DNA from: VXRJ01 sp964636705
GTDB taxonomy: Bacteria; Acidobacteriota; Vicinamibacteria; Vicinamibacterales; UBA8438
Direction of reading: 5' to 3'
Length of the DNA stretch: 64,000 nucleotides
NCBI GenBank assembly: GCA_964636705.1
Contig: CAZWUJ010000021.1
Coordinates: forward strand, 5,141-69,140
This document shows, piece by piece, positions 25,001 to 34,092 of the stretch (positions are counted from its first letter, which is position 1; every line of letters begins with the position of its first letter). The position numbers and the translations under genes are program-made. Under the pieces are notes generated by a model. That model was not told where the DNA came from and did not search any database. It saw nothing but the letters and a program-made list of their open reading frames with translations.

Positions 25001-25435
25001 CAGATCGAGGCCCCGGCGCGGCCCAGCGAGAAGGGTGAGTTGCGCGTCACCGACCACAAGACCGGGAAGAACCGGACGAAGCGGGACATGGTGGTGAATG
25101 GCGGTGAGACGCTACAGCCCGTCCTCTACGGACTCGCGGTTGAACAGGCGCTCGGACGGCCGGTCATCGAGTCGCAACTCTTCTTCGCCACCTCGGCCGG
25201 CCGCTACGACCATCGGAGGGTTCGGCTGGGCGACAACGAGCGGCGACAGGGGATCGAGGTGCTCGAGGTCATCGACCGCGCGATCGAGACGGGCGTGCTG
25301 GTACCGGCCCCGCGCGAGAGAGCCTGCGAGTGGTGCGACTTCCGGCCGGTGTGCGGCCCCTGGGAAGAGCGTCGCATCGGGAAGAAGGAGAGGCGGCTCC
25401 TGAGCGACCTCGCGGCACTGAGGTCCCGGCCATGA
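22022..25435 (+). CDS. addB: AddB-type helicase/nuclease subunit
   Basis: The 1137-residue protein (TTG start) is an AddB-like partner in double-strand break processing. Its C-terminal RecB-type nuclease has TDHKTGK near residue 1010. An Fe-S staple is present: Cys832 (YSCSGLQRFAVCPYQF) and Cys1102-x2-Cys1105-x5-Cys1111 (ACEWCDFRPVCG), as in AddB. The N-terminal P-loop (ILTGPAASARLDAA) lacks the GKT/S lysine, so ATP hydrolysis by this subunit is unlikely. It overlaps the AddA-type gene by ATGA, and the two subunits should assemble together. Confidence 0.85.
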   Translation: MAPASRITILTGPAASARLDAAADYLRRNLHDSTAPEVLLVGQTREAADELARGLAMEAGATFGLHRFGLRQLAWRLAAVELARRGLAPASPLAAEAVATHAAFEELTGRRLNYLHPIARFRAFGRTLAATLRDLRHAGIDAATAKQTGGSGPDIARLAGRYDALIDAAGLADDAALFRVAADVARGDAAAATGLPLGGELLLLDVAVLDDAAYDFVSAITSHARSVLATVPAGDASTLAALRQLPAAEMIDAGDDAGGSDAGQAARDPLDRVRRYLFATEDPPLAEGDAPEGDTLTFFSAPGESREAVEIARAIVGEAARGVAFDEMAIVIRSPGVYAGLVETALARAGVDAYFSRGTRVPHPAGRAFLALLGCALENLSARRFSEYLSLGQVPTLDPDGAPPGSGERWTLPDSTPEMTPTLSQPSLFDAREEAAGADSDGGAADAETADSDETPVVGGALRAPRRWDELLVESAVVGGRDRWERRLDGFAAELAARLEELGSDEPESPRLRRFERQIRNLSHLRQFALPVIDRLAALPQKALWGEWLDHLEALAPVVLKDPDDVLAVLGDLRPMANVGPAPLADVRDVLTERLTDLQRNPPRRRYGRVFVGDPDQLRGRRFRVIFIPGLAERVFPHRHRQDPLLLDRHRAELNAAANDTPHIGLPSRHDLNQREKLLLQVAVGAATERIWVSYPRLEASKARQRVPSFYALDIERARAGHIPDFREIERKASEQVTARLAWPAPLDPDLAIDDTEHDLAVLHDLFKRPTDEITGRARYLFHLNEGLRRALIARWARWDRRWSRHDGLYAVSDATRAMLADHRLDRRAYSCSGLQRFAVCPYQFFLGSVARIHPLDEIPAPIEQLDPLTRGSIFHEVQAEFTRALREQNALPVTRARLALAEQEIDRILDDVAARRKDELVPAIERVWRDEIETMRIDLKGWLHRVADEGGEWIPLHAEFAFGLPRGSDFDPESVAEPATLNGRWLLHGVVDQIEAPARPSEKGELRVTDHKTGKNRTKRDMVVNGGETLQPVLYGLAVEQALGRPVIESQLFFATSAGRYDHRRVRLGDNERRQGIEVLEVIDRAIETGVLVPAPRERACEWCDFRPVCGPWEERRIGKKERRLLSDLAALRSRP

Positions 25436-28400
25436 GCGCGGACGTCGGCCCTGGGCGTCCACCGCTCGCCGACGGCGAGGCGCGCCAACGCATCCGGCAT
25501 TCGCTCGACGAGTCGCTCGTCGTCGAAGCGGCGGCGGGGACGGGGAAGACAAGCGAACTCGTGTCGCGCATCGTCGCAATGCTCGAGCAGGGCCGTGCAA
25601 GAGTCGACCAGATCCTGGCCGTCACGTTTACCGAGAAGGCAGCGGGCGAACTGAAACTGCGCCTGCGCGAGGAACTCGAGCGAGCGCGGCAGTCGGATGT
25701 CCCGGATGCCGCCGCGGGTGTGCCGTCACTGGATCCGACAGCGCGCGCCCGCAATCTGGACGAGGCGATCGCGCATCTGGAAGAAGCGCAGGTGTCGACG
25801 ATCCACGGTTTCTGTGCCGACCTGCTGCGCGAACGCCCGGTCGAAGCGCAGGTCGATCCGCAGTTTGCGGTCCTGGAAGAGTCGCAGTCCCATCAACTCT
25901 TCCGGGAGGCGTTTCAGGACTGGTTGCAGACGACGCTCGATCATCCGCCCGAAGGGGTCCGGCGCGCGCTCCGCCGCAGGAACGACCGCTCGAGTTTCGA
26001 CGACCCGGATACGCGGGAAGACAGCCCGACCGACCGCATCGAGCGAGCCGCCTGGGCCCTGACCGAGTGGCGGGACTTCACCCGGCCGTGGCGCCGCGAG
26101 AATTTTCCGCGCGAGTCGATGATCGATCAGGTCACGGCGCACCTGATGGAGTTCGCGGACCTGACGGATCGGGCCGAGTACCTCGACGATCCGTTCTACC
26201 GGGCTATGCAGCCGGTGCGCGCCGCCGTGCAGCAGATCCGCGAGACCGACGCGATCGGGCCGCGCCGCCGAGATTACGACGGCATCGAAGCGCAACTGGT
26301 GCAACTCGCTGGTGACGGCTACGTGGTCCGTCCGCGGGCCAAGGGACGCCGGACCATGTACGGCGTCGACGTCACGCGCGAGCAGGTATTGGAACAGCAC
26401 GGAAAGATCGTCGAGGTGCTCGAGCAGTTCCGGCGCGTCGCGAACGCCGACCTTGCCGCACGCCTCCAGACCGAGTTGCGCGATCCGATCGAGCGCTACG
26501 GGAGGCTGAAGGCCGACGCCGGGTCCGTCGACTTCGTCGACCTGTTGCTACGGGCGCGCGACCTGATCCATGACGACGACGTCGTCCGCCGCGACATGCA
26601 GGAGCGCTACACGCGGATCTTCGTCGACGAGTTCCAGGACACGGACCCCCTGCAGGCGGAGATCCTGCTGCTGCTTGCCGCTGACGACCCCGCTCAGCGC
26701 GACTGGCGCGAGGTGAGGCCGGCTGCCGGCAAGCTCTTCATCGTCGGCGACCCGAAGCAGTCCATCTACCGTTTCCGCCGCGCTGACGTCCGCATCTACC
26801 GGCAGGTGACGGAGCAGTTGGCGCGGGTCGGAGTGGAGATGGTGTCGCTGTCGACCAGCTACCGCGCGGTCCCGAGGATTCAGCGCCTGGTGAATGCGGC
26901 ATTCGAGCCGCTCATGAGCACGCCGCCCGCGCCTGCTTCGGGTGAGAGCGCCTTCCGCCGGTCGGGGTACGTTCCGCTCGGACCCTACCGCGCGGACGAG
27001 CCTTCGCAACCGGCCGTGGTCGCGCTGCCGGCGCCGCGGCCTTACAGCATCCGCAACGTCACGAAGGGGCAGATCGAGGCGTCGCTGCCCGACGCCACCG
27101 GCGCGTTCGTCCATTGGCTGGTCCACCACAGCGGCTGGACCGTGACCGAGCGGCAGCCGGGGGGAGAGTTGGAGCGCGTGCCGGTCGAGGCGCGGCACGT
27201 GGCGCTCCTCTTCCGGCGATTCACCAGTTTCCGCGACGACAAGACGCGCCCCTACGTCGATGCGCTCGAGGCGCGCGGATTGCCCCATCTGCTCGTTGGG
27301 GGCCGCTCGTTTCACGATCGCGAGGAGGTGGCGACGGTGCGGGCCGCGCTCGCGGCGATCGAATGGCCGGACGACGAGCTGTCCGTGATGGCGACGCTAC
27401 GCGGGTCGCTCTTCGCGTTCGACGACGAGACGCTCTTCGCCTGGCGATACCATTTCCGCCGTCTTCATCCCTTCCGCATCCCAGGCGCGCTACGCCCGGA
27501 GGCAGAGGGAGACGCCGCCACCGACTCGGGCGACCGCCTCTCGACGACGGATCGGGAGCGCTTCCGTCCCGTGGCCGATGCCCTCGCGTTGTTGCGGCAG
27601 CTCAGCCTGCGGCGTAACGACACGCCCATTGCGCACACTATCGGGATGCTGCTGGAAGCCACGCGCGCGCACGCCGGATTCGCCATGCGCCGCGCCGGTG
27701 AGCAGGTGCTCGCGAACGTCCTGCAGATTGGCGAGCTGGCGCGGCGCTACGAGGAACGCGGCGGGTTGTCGTTCCGCGGCTTCCTCGATCACCTGGCCGA
27801 CGAGGCAGCGGAGCACGAAACGGGTGAGGCGCCGATTCTCGAAGCGTCCAGTGACGGGGTGCGCATCATGACCGTCCACGCGGCGAAGGGGCTGGAGTTT
27901 CCCGTCGTGATCCTGGCCGATCCCACCGCCCGGCTGCATGCGGCCACCGCGAGCCGGTTCATCGACTCGGAGGCGGGCCTGTGCGCAATCCGCCTGGGCG
28001 GCTGGTCGCCGATCGACCTCATGGAGCACGAGCCGGAGGAGATCGCACGGGACCAGGAGGAAGGGATTCGGCTCGCCTACGTGGCGGCGACGCGCGCCCG
28101 CGATCTGCTGGTGGTGCCGGCGGTGGGCGATGCGCCGGAGCCGGATTCCTGGATCACGAAGACCGCCGGCTGGAGGAGTTACCCGCTACAGGGCGTCTGG
28201 ACAAGCCCACTCTACTCGGCTGTCTATCCGCCAAAAGAACGGCGCAGAGGCGCGGCGGAGGCGCCGGGGTGTCCGCGCTTCGGACGCGACTCGGTGCTGG
28301 AACGGCCGGATGACACCGGCGCCACGAAAGAGACCGTGTCGCCCGGCCTGCATAGTTGGGGTCCAGTACGGCAAGGAGTGTTGGCGGATATCGGCGAACA

Positions 28401-29334
28401 CGCGCGCAGCTTGGACGGCCCCGGTGGCATCAACATGCGCGCGCCCGGCGAGCGGGGCGCTGAAGTAGTGCCATTTCCGGACCGCAATGTGCAAGAGGGG
28501 GTGGACTGGCAGGATCGGCCGGCCTCTTCCGCTGGCTGGGAAGTAGTGTGGTGGGACCCGTCCCGGCTGGAACTGGACGTGGAGGCGCCATTCGGAATCC
28601 GCCAGGAGGAGCTGCTTTCCAGGAAGGCGCCAACGAGCGTGGTGGAGCAAGACGTTCGCCGCTACCGGGAGTGGCGGCGGCGGCACGACGACACCCTGGA
28701 GCAGGGGACGCGCCGCAGTCTGGAGGTGACCACAGCGACCGCGCGCGCGCGCGACGCGGCGGAGAGCGCGAAGGGTGAAAGCCGCGCGCCGGACGCGGCT
28801 GCCCGGATTGGCGCTGACGGATCAAACGCGTCGGACGAGATCGAGGTGATCGACATCGACCGCGCGTCCGGCCGCCCCGGCGGCAAGCGCTTCGGGTCGC
28901 TCGTACACGCCCTGCTCTCGACTGTCCCGTTGGAGCCGCCGGATGGCGCCGGCGTCCCGGTGGATGAACTGGCGCTGGTCCATGGCCGGGTATTGGGCGC
29001 GACGCCGGAAGAAGTAAGGGCGGCCGCCGACGTGGCGACGCGGACCCTGGCGCATCCGCTGATTGCCCGGGCCCGCGACGCGCTCGCCCGCGGTGAGTGC
29101 CGTCGGGAGGCCCCGGTCACCATGCGGGACGCCGACGGTGCGCTGATCGAAGGCGTAGTCGACATCGCCTTCCGCGAGGACGGCGCCTGGACGGTCGTCG
29201 ACTACAAGACCGACCGCGAGTTGGACGAAGCTGACGACGCGCTCGACATCTACCGGCGGCAGGTCGCTCTGTACGCTGACATGATCGCCCGCGCCACGGG
29301 CGAACCCGTCACCGGCATCTTGTTGCGGGTCTAG
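25432..29334 (+). CDS. addA: AddA-type UvrD/Rep-family helicase-nuclease
   Basis: The 1300-residue protein is the helicase and nuclease subunit of an AddAB-like complex that resects DNA ends for recombination. Superfamily 1 motifs are clear: Walker A AAAGTGKTSEL (about residues 33-43), Walker B VDEFQDTDPLQ, DPKQSIYRFRRAD, TVHAAKGLEFPVV and AYVAATRARDLLVV. The C-terminal nuclease has VVDYKTDREL near residue 1256. I use the ATG at 25432, which overlaps the addB stop; upstream in-frame sequence lies within addB. A region near residues 930-1010 is poorly conserved and may be a linker. Confidence 0.93.
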   Translation: MSADVGPGRPPLADGEARQRIRHSLDESLVVEAAAGTGKTSELVSRIVAMLEQGRARVDQILAVTFTEKAAGELKLRLREELERARQSDVPDAAAGVPSLDPTARARNLDEAIAHLEEAQVSTIHGFCADLLRERPVEAQVDPQFAVLEESQSHQLFREAFQDWLQTTLDHPPEGVRRALRRRNDRSSFDDPDTREDSPTDRIERAAWALTEWRDFTRPWRRENFPRESMIDQVTAHLMEFADLTDRAEYLDDPFYRAMQPVRAAVQQIRETDAIGPRRRDYDGIEAQLVQLAGDGYVVRPRAKGRRTMYGVDVTREQVLEQHGKIVEVLEQFRRVANADLAARLQTELRDPIERYGRLKADAGSVDFVDLLLRARDLIHDDDVVRRDMQERYTRIFVDEFQDTDPLQAEILLLLAADDPAQRDWREVRPAAGKLFIVGDPKQSIYRFRRADVRIYRQVTEQLARVGVEMVSLSTSYRAVPRIQRLVNAAFEPLMSTPPAPASGESAFRRSGYVPLGPYRADEPSQPAVVALPAPRPYSIRNVTKGQIEASLPDATGAFVHWLVHHSGWTVTERQPGGELERVPVEARHVALLFRRFTSFRDDKTRPYVDALEARGLPHLLVGGRSFHDREEVATVRAALAAIEWPDDELSVMATLRGSLFAFDDETLFAWRYHFRRLHPFRIPGALRPEAEGDAATDSGDRLSTTDRERFRPVADALALLRQLSLRRNDTPIAHTIGMLLEATRAHAGFAMRRAGEQVLANVLQIGELARRYEERGGLSFRGFLDHLADEAAEHETGEAPILEASSDGVRIMTVHAAKGLEFPVVILADPTARLHAATASRFIDSEAGLCAIRLGGWSPIDLMEHEPEEIARDQEEGIRLAYVAATRARDLLVVPAVGDAPEPDSWITKTAGWRSYPLQGVWTSPLYSAVYPPKERRRGAAEAPGCPRFGRDSVLERPDDTGATKETVSPGLHSWGPVRQGVLADIGEHARSLDGPGGINMRAPGERGAEVVPFPDRNVQEGVDWQDRPASSAGWEVVWWDPSRLELDVEAPFGIRQEELLSRKAPTSVVEQDVRRYREWRRRHDDTLEQGTRRSLEVTTATARARDAAESAKGESRAPDAAARIGADGSNASDEIEVIDIDRASGRPGGKRFGSLVHALLSTVPLEPPDGAGVPVDELALVHGRVLGATPEEVRAAADVATRTLAHPLIARARDALARGECRREAPVTMRDADGALIEGVVDIAFREDGAWTVVDYKTDRELDEADDALDIYRRQVALYADMIARATGEPVTGILLRV

Positions 29335-29347
29335 CCGTCGAGCGACA

Positions 29348-30940
29348 ATGGGATGCCCAATGCAGACCGAACGGGACTTGATTGACCGGTGCACTGCCCT
29401 CATCGGCCATCGCGCCCGTCTCTCGTCCCCCGAGCGCGCGCTTCTGGCCGCCGCCGAAGTGAATCGGCGGGCTCCCGTTTCGTCTCTCGATGGTGTTCTC
29501 GCCACACGTGCCGCCATCCTGCGTGGCGACGATCCGCTGGGCGATGCGTTCATGGCGATTCGTTCGGCGCGGTCCCGGCGGGCTGCAGGCGCGGTGTACT
29601 CGCCGCGGGAGATCGTCCAGTCGATGGTCGGCTGGCTTGCTGCTCAGGGCACGCCGATGCGCGTGGTTGACCCTGGTTCGGGCTCAGGGCGGTTTCTCCT
29701 GGCGGCGGGCGAGACGTTTCCGAGCGCCCGCCTTGTTGCAGTTGAAACCGATCCACTTGCGGTGTTGACGCTCCGCGCCAATCTCGCGGTGCGTGGATGG
29801 AGCCGCCGCGCATCCGTCCATGTTGCGGATTACCGGTCGGTGGTTCTCCCTCGTTGCCGAGGTCTGACGGCGTTCGTGGGGAATCCGCCGTACGTGCGCC
29901 ACCACGGCATAGACGGCAAGTGGAAGCAATGGTACGTGTCGCGCTTCGCGGAACAGGGTGTCCGTGCGAGTTCGCTTGCCGGCCTGCACCTCCATTTCTT
30001 TCTGCAGACCAGCCTGCTGGCCAGAAAGGGTGACGTCGGTGCGTTTGTCACGTCGGCAGAATGGCTTGACGTCAACTACGGATCCGCGCTTCGTCGTTTG
30101 TTCATCGATGGCCTCGGGGGCATCGCCCTCCACGTGCTTGAGCCGTCCGTCCAGGCCTTTCCGGCAACGGCTACTACGGCCGCAATCGCCTGCTTCCGTG
30201 TGGGCGGACCGCCCGAACAGGTAGGTGTTCGTTCTGTTGCGGCCCTCGCTAGTGTCGGGGAACTGACGCAGGGCAGGAAGATCTCCCGCGAGGAGCTCAA
30301 GGCTGCATCTCGCTGGACGCCCGTCGTGCGGCCCACCAATGGCGTTCCTAGGCGTGGCATTGAACTGCGAGAGCTCTTCCGCGTACATCGCGGGCAGGTG
30401 ACTGGAGCAAACGGCGTCTGGTTGGAGGGTACGCACGCGGCCAATCTTCCGGAATGCGTCAAGCTCCCGGCCGTGACGAAGGCTGTCGACCTGATCAAGG
30501 CTGGTTCGACGCTCCACTCGACGGCCGGACTTCGCCGCGTGATTGATCTTCCACTTGACTTCGCGCAATTCACCTCCAGCGAGAGACGTCGTATCGAAGA
30601 CTTTCTCGTGTGGGCGAAGGAACAGGGGGCCGACCGTACCTACATCGCCCGACATCGTCCCGCGTGGTGGTCTGTACGCCTTAAGGCGCCCGCGCCGATA
30701 CTCTGCACGTACATGGCGCGCCGCCCGCCGCAGTTCACCGTCAACGCCTGTGGCGCGCGCCACATCAACGTGGCGCACGGCCTCTATCCGCGCGAACGGC
30801 TCAGTGCCGAGGCGCTCGCCCGTTTGGTCGTCTGGCTCAACACGAATGTCGGTACCGCGGACGGCCGCACCTACGCGGGGGGCTTGACGAAGTTCGAGCC
30901 GCGGGAAGTAGAGCGCATCAGGATTCCTCGTGACTTCTAG
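29348..30940 (+). CDS. XamI-type N6-adenine DNA methyltransferase
   Basis: The 530-residue enzyme has a SAM-binding motif (VVDPGSGSGRFLLAAGE, about residues 104-120) and the catalytic NPPY motif of adenine-N6 methyltransferases (AFVGNPPYVRHHG, near 178), followed by a C-terminal recognition region. The downstream decayed gene is a XamI-type endonuclease, so this should be its protective partner. The frame is intact and the motifs complete. Codon use and base composition are less GC-biased than in neighbours, consistent with acquisition by transfer. An in-frame ATG at 29360 is an alternative start. Confidence 0.85.
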   Translation: MGCPMQTERDLIDRCTALIGHRARLSSPERALLAAAEVNRRAPVSSLDGVLATRAAILRGDDPLGDAFMAIRSARSRRAAGAVYSPREIVQSMVGWLAAQGTPMRVVDPGSGSGRFLLAAGETFPSARLVAVETDPLAVLTLRANLAVRGWSRRASVHVADYRSVVLPRCRGLTAFVGNPPYVRHHGIDGKWKQWYVSRFAEQGVRASSLAGLHLHFFLQTSLLARKGDVGAFVTSAEWLDVNYGSALRRLFIDGLGGIALHVLEPSVQAFPATATTAAIACFRVGGPPEQVGVRSVAALASVGELTQGRKISREELKAASRWTPVVRPTNGVPRRGIELRELFRVHRGQVTGANGVWLEGTHAANLPECVKLPAVTKAVDLIKAGSTLHSTAGLRRVIDLPLDFAQFTSSERRRIEDFLVWAKEQGADRTYIARHRPAWWSVRLKAPAPILCTYMARRPPQFTVNACGARHINVAHGLYPRERLSAEALARLVVWLNTNVGTADGRTYAGGLTKFEPREVERIRIPRDF

Positions 30941-31781
30941 TCCAGTGCTCACGTCGCCACCGGAATGGACACTTGATCAGTTGAACCTTGATGCTGCAAT
31001 CGCAATCGCCGGGTTTCGGGACGAACGTCTGGCTGTCTCGGCAGATATGTGGCCGAGTCACTACGCCGCGGCTCTCCGAAAGTTCGAGCAGTTGTTCGAG
31101 GTACTCGATGATCTTCGGTTGGACGCCATTACCGATCAGGCGCTCGCCGAGGCATTCGGCAAACGTCTGGGCGACCCGCTGCGCTACCTCGCCGGTCCGC
31201 CGATTTCCGAGGATGACCTCCGCGTCCTGGCAGCGGTCAAGTCTCTGGCGCCGGGCATACTCAAGAACGACTCGATAGCGGCGCGGAAGGTCTTCGACGT
31301 AATCGAGTGATTGACCAGTACCGGTTTCCTTGGGTAAGGGAACGCGAGGCGCCCACCGCCGACGCGAGGGCCACGGCCCTCAACGCCTCTGCCGTGCTGT
31401 TGGCGGCGCAACGGACCGAGACTGAACGGCGTAATGCGGGCAAGGAGCAACAGGAGGCCCTGGTCAAGGACTACCTCTGCGGCATGGGTCTTGATCAAGT
31501 TGCGCCGACAGCCATCAGGACGGTGGTCGATGGTCTCGCGGCCGGTCAGTTTTGTGGTGAATGCCAGCTCGGTGAACGCAAAGCGGATGTCGTTCTGCGG
31601 TTGGACGACACGCGAAGGCTACCTACTGGGCGTCGGCTTTCGGCAAGCGGCAGGTTGTATCTGCGGCGGTGTTGTCAGGTGTCTTCAACGTGATCAAAGG
31701 CGAGGTCTGGCGCTGTTCTGGGCGCATGATCTTGAGAAGTTGGGCCGCTTCATTGCCTCGACGAGGATCGACCGAGGTTGA
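30930..31781 (+). pseudogene. Decayed XamI-family restriction endonuclease
   Basis: Four pieces in shifting frames match the XamI family in order. Piece 1 (30930-31307) ends KVFDVIE then a stop and includes RYLAGPPISEDDL. Piece 2, in the next frame from 31307, has IDQYRFPWV, FCGECQLGERKADVVLRLDD. Piece 3, from about 31633, reads SAFGKRQVVSAAVLSGVFNV. Piece 4, to 31781, has RGLALFWAHDLEKLGRFIAS. Between pieces 2 and 3 about 100 bases coding for the catalytic E-C-K region are missing. With two further frameshifts the enzyme cannot be made. It overlaps the methyltransferase gene end by 11 bases. Confidence 0.8.
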
Positions 31782-31841
31782 GTCCGATCCCGGACCGGAG
31801 GCGCCGGATCTCTGTGACAGAATGGTCGAGGGTGCTGAGCG

Positions 31842-32738
31842 GTGAAGTCAAGCAAGAGAAGGCGGTCGTCGTCGCCCCGGTTCCCGGCGTCTCGGTCACC
31901 CGCCCCGGTCCGGCCCGGCGCCGGTCCGCGGATAGGCGGCCCGCTCCTCGGGCTGGTTCTCGTGCTGCTGCTCGTTGCGGCGGCGGCGGGTATCGGCGTC
32001 ATCCGGTCGGCCGGAGTGGGGGTCACCAGCGCCCAGGCTCCCGCCGGTGAAGTCGAGTCGCTCGGCGTCAACGTCCTCCGCCGGTTCGCGCACGACACGT
32101 CCGCCTATACGCAGGGGCTGATCTGGTCGGAAGGCAAGCTGTACGAGAGCACCGGCCAGTACGGCGCCTCGACGCTCCGGCGCGTCGACCCGCGGACAGG
32201 CGCGGTGGAGCATCGCATCGCTATCTCCCCCGCCTTTTTCGGCGAGGGTCTCACGCGCGTCGACAACCGTCTGATCATGCTTACCTGGAAGGCACAACGG
32301 GCCTTCGTCTTCGAGTTCGGCAGCTTCGCGCCCACCGGAACGTTCACCTACCGGGGGGAAGGGTGGGGGCTCTGCGACGACGGCTCGCGCCTGATCATGA
32401 GCAACGGCTCGGACCGCTTGACGTTCCGCGATCGCGAGACGTTCGAGCCGGTCGGCGAGGTGGCGGTGACGCTGCGTGGCCTGCCCCTGATGCAGATCAA
32501 CGAGTTGGAGTGTGTAGGCGGTGAGGTCTACGCGAACGTCTATCAGCAGGAGTTCCTGGTGCGGATCGATCCGTCGACGGGCCGCGTCAACCAGTACGTC
32601 GACGCAGCCGGCCTGCTGACGCGCGAGGAGCGGCGCGGGGCCGACGTCCTGAACGGGATCGCGTACGACCCGGAGGCGGAAACCTTCTACATCACCGGCA
32701 AGCTCTGGCCGGCGATGTTTGAAGTCACCTTCGAGTAA
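31842..32738 (+). CDS. Glutaminyl-peptide cyclotransferase (plant/bacterial type)
   Basis: The 298-residue protein is a five-bladed-propeller cyclase that converts N-terminal glutamine to pyroglutamate. Family landmarks are RRFAHDTSAYTQGLIWSEGK, YESTGQYGASTLRRVD, FGEGLTRVDNRLIMLTWK, EGWGLCDDGSRLIMSNGSD, INELECVGGEVYANVY and DVLNGIAYDPEAETFYITGK. The first 60 residues hold a basic segment and a membrane helix (LLGLVLVLLLVAAAAGIGV), so it is anchored in or exported across the inner membrane. The start is GTG at 31842. It is not clearly in an operon. Confidence 0.9.
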   Translation: MKSSKRRRSSSPRFPASRSPAPVRPGAGPRIGGPLLGLVLVLLLVAAAAGIGVIRSAGVGVTSAQAPAGEVESLGVNVLRRFAHDTSAYTQGLIWSEGKLYESTGQYGASTLRRVDPRTGAVEHRIAISPAFFGEGLTRVDNRLIMLTWKAQRAFVFEFGSFAPTGTFTYRGEGWGLCDDGSRLIMSNGSDRLTFRDRETFEPVGEVAVTLRGLPLMQINELECVGGEVYANVYQQEFLVRIDPSTGRVNQYVDAAGLLTREERRGADVLNGIAYDPEAETFYITGKLWPAMFEVTFE

Positions 32739-32753
32739 CCGCGGCGCAGATGC

Positions 32754-34079
32754 CTAGCGGCGCGGCACCGCGGTCCGCCCGCCGCCACCCCCGCTGGTAC
32801 TGGTTCCGCCACCGCCGCCGCCACTTCCGCCGCGGGTGTAGCCGCCGGTCGTGACGCGGCCGCCGGAGCCGCCTCCGGTCCGCGTCGAGACTCCGCCACC
32901 GGAGGTGGTGCCCCCGCCTCCCGCGCGGGTCGCGGCGCCGCGGCCGACCCCCGTCCGCTCGGCCACTCGCGTGTAGCCGAGTCCGCTGACGGCCCGCGGT
33001 GTTTCACGGGCCGTGGAGACGGACACATCGCGGATATTGATGAAGGGGTTGCTGCCGTAGTTGTACAGGTATGGGCTGTAGCCGCGACCCCACGCGCCGT
33101 AGCCCAGCGGCGTGAGATAGTACGGATAGAGGTCGCTGTACCAGATCGGATCGTAGACGCCGCCGCCCCAGCCCGATCCGCTGCCCCAGCCGCCCCAGTT
33201 GCTCCAGGCGCCGCTGCCGCCGCCACCCCGGTTGCGCCGCTGGACCATGAAGCGTTCCGGGTAGGCGAGGGCGACCAGCAGGTCGATGACGCTGCTGTCA
33301 ATGCCGGCCGCGTCCAGTTCGATCAGGGCGGCCGCGTCCAGCTCCAGTCGCGGCTCCGTCTCCGTCAGCATCGCCTCGACGACGCGGGGATCGACGCTGA
33401 CCGCGGCATCGCGGACCCCCGGAAGGGTCAGCGAAGAGCCGGCCCGCACGCGCGCCCGCCGGATTTCTTCGCGGGACACGGGAAGCGCGTCTTCATTCAG
33501 GTCGCTGCCGCCGGACGCGGGCGTGTACCGGCGGATCTCCATATGCTGGCGCTCGCCGACGGTGACGAGTTGCAGGTCCACCCAGGTGGAGCGACCGGAC
33601 ATCAGACTGATGCCGCTCGTCCGGCGAACCTGCGCGTCCTCGCCGCAACTCAACTCCGCGTCCGTGTAGAGGCGGAATCCGTCATTCGACCAGGAGCGCT
33701 GTTCCCAGCCGCTGCACTCGCCGTCGCTGATGTCGCGGCGAACGCCATCGGCAACGAGCGTGCGTTCCACGAGGACCCTGCCGTTCCCGCGCGCCGCGAG
33801 GTGAACGCCGGCGCTGCCGGCGCCGGTTGCCGGGTTCATGCAGACGACGGTTCGCTCCGGAAACTCGGCGCCGTCGCTGCCGGCGCGTTCCGTCTGCTCC
33901 TCCCAAAGCTGCCAGCAGCCGAACCAGGGCAGCCAGCGCGCGTCCGTTTGGGCAAGGGCCGCCTCCGGCTGCCCGGAAGCGATCGCCGCTGCTACCGTCC
34001 GGTCCTGCGCGGTCGATGGCGACGCCAGCATGAGGCTGGCGGCGAGCGTCGCGAACACCGTCTGCTGCATGATCCGCAT
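32754..34079 (-). CDS. Exported glycine-rich protein of unknown function
   Basis: The 441-residue protein has a signal peptide (VFATLAASLMLASPSTA-Q). Residues 45-300 form a domain with conserved cysteines (WFGCWQLWEE, ERTVVCMNP, GECSGWEQRSW, LSCGEDAQVRRT) that could form disulfides in the periplasm. From about residue 320 the chain is glycine, tryptophan and tyrosine rich (SGSGWGGGVYDP, YPYYLTPLGYGAWG), ending in a repetitive Gly/Ser/Thr/Arg tail. No family is recognised. A beta-barrel gene lies 13 bases upstream in the same direction. Confidence 0.65.
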   Translation of the reverse strand: MRIMQQTVFATLAASLMLASPSTAQDRTVAAAIASGQPEAALAQTDARWLPWFGCWQLWEEQTERAGSDGAEFPERTVVCMNPATGAGSAGVHLAARGNGRVLVERTLVADGVRRDISDGECSGWEQRSWSNDGFRLYTDAELSCGEDAQVRRTSGISLMSGRSTWVDLQLVTVGERQHMEIRRYTPASGGSDLNEDALPVSREEIRRARVRAGSSLTLPGVRDAAVSVDPRVVEAMLTETEPRLELDAAALIELDAAGIDSSVIDLLVALAYPERFMVQRRNRGGGGSGAWSNWGGWGSGSGWGGGVYDPIWYSDLYPYYLTPLGYGAWGRGYSPYLYNYGSNPFINIRDVSVSTARETPRAVSGLGYTRVAERTGVGRGAATRAGGGGTTSGGGVSTRTGGGSGGRVTTGGYTRGGSGGGGGGTSTSGGGGGRTAVPRR

Positions 34080-34092
34080 CGTTGTTCCCTCT

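Noticed and set aside
32760..33240. Transposon or simple-repeat insertion in the glycine-rich gene
   Set aside because: The repetition is confined to Gly/Ser/Thr codons in an open frame and has no terminal repeats.
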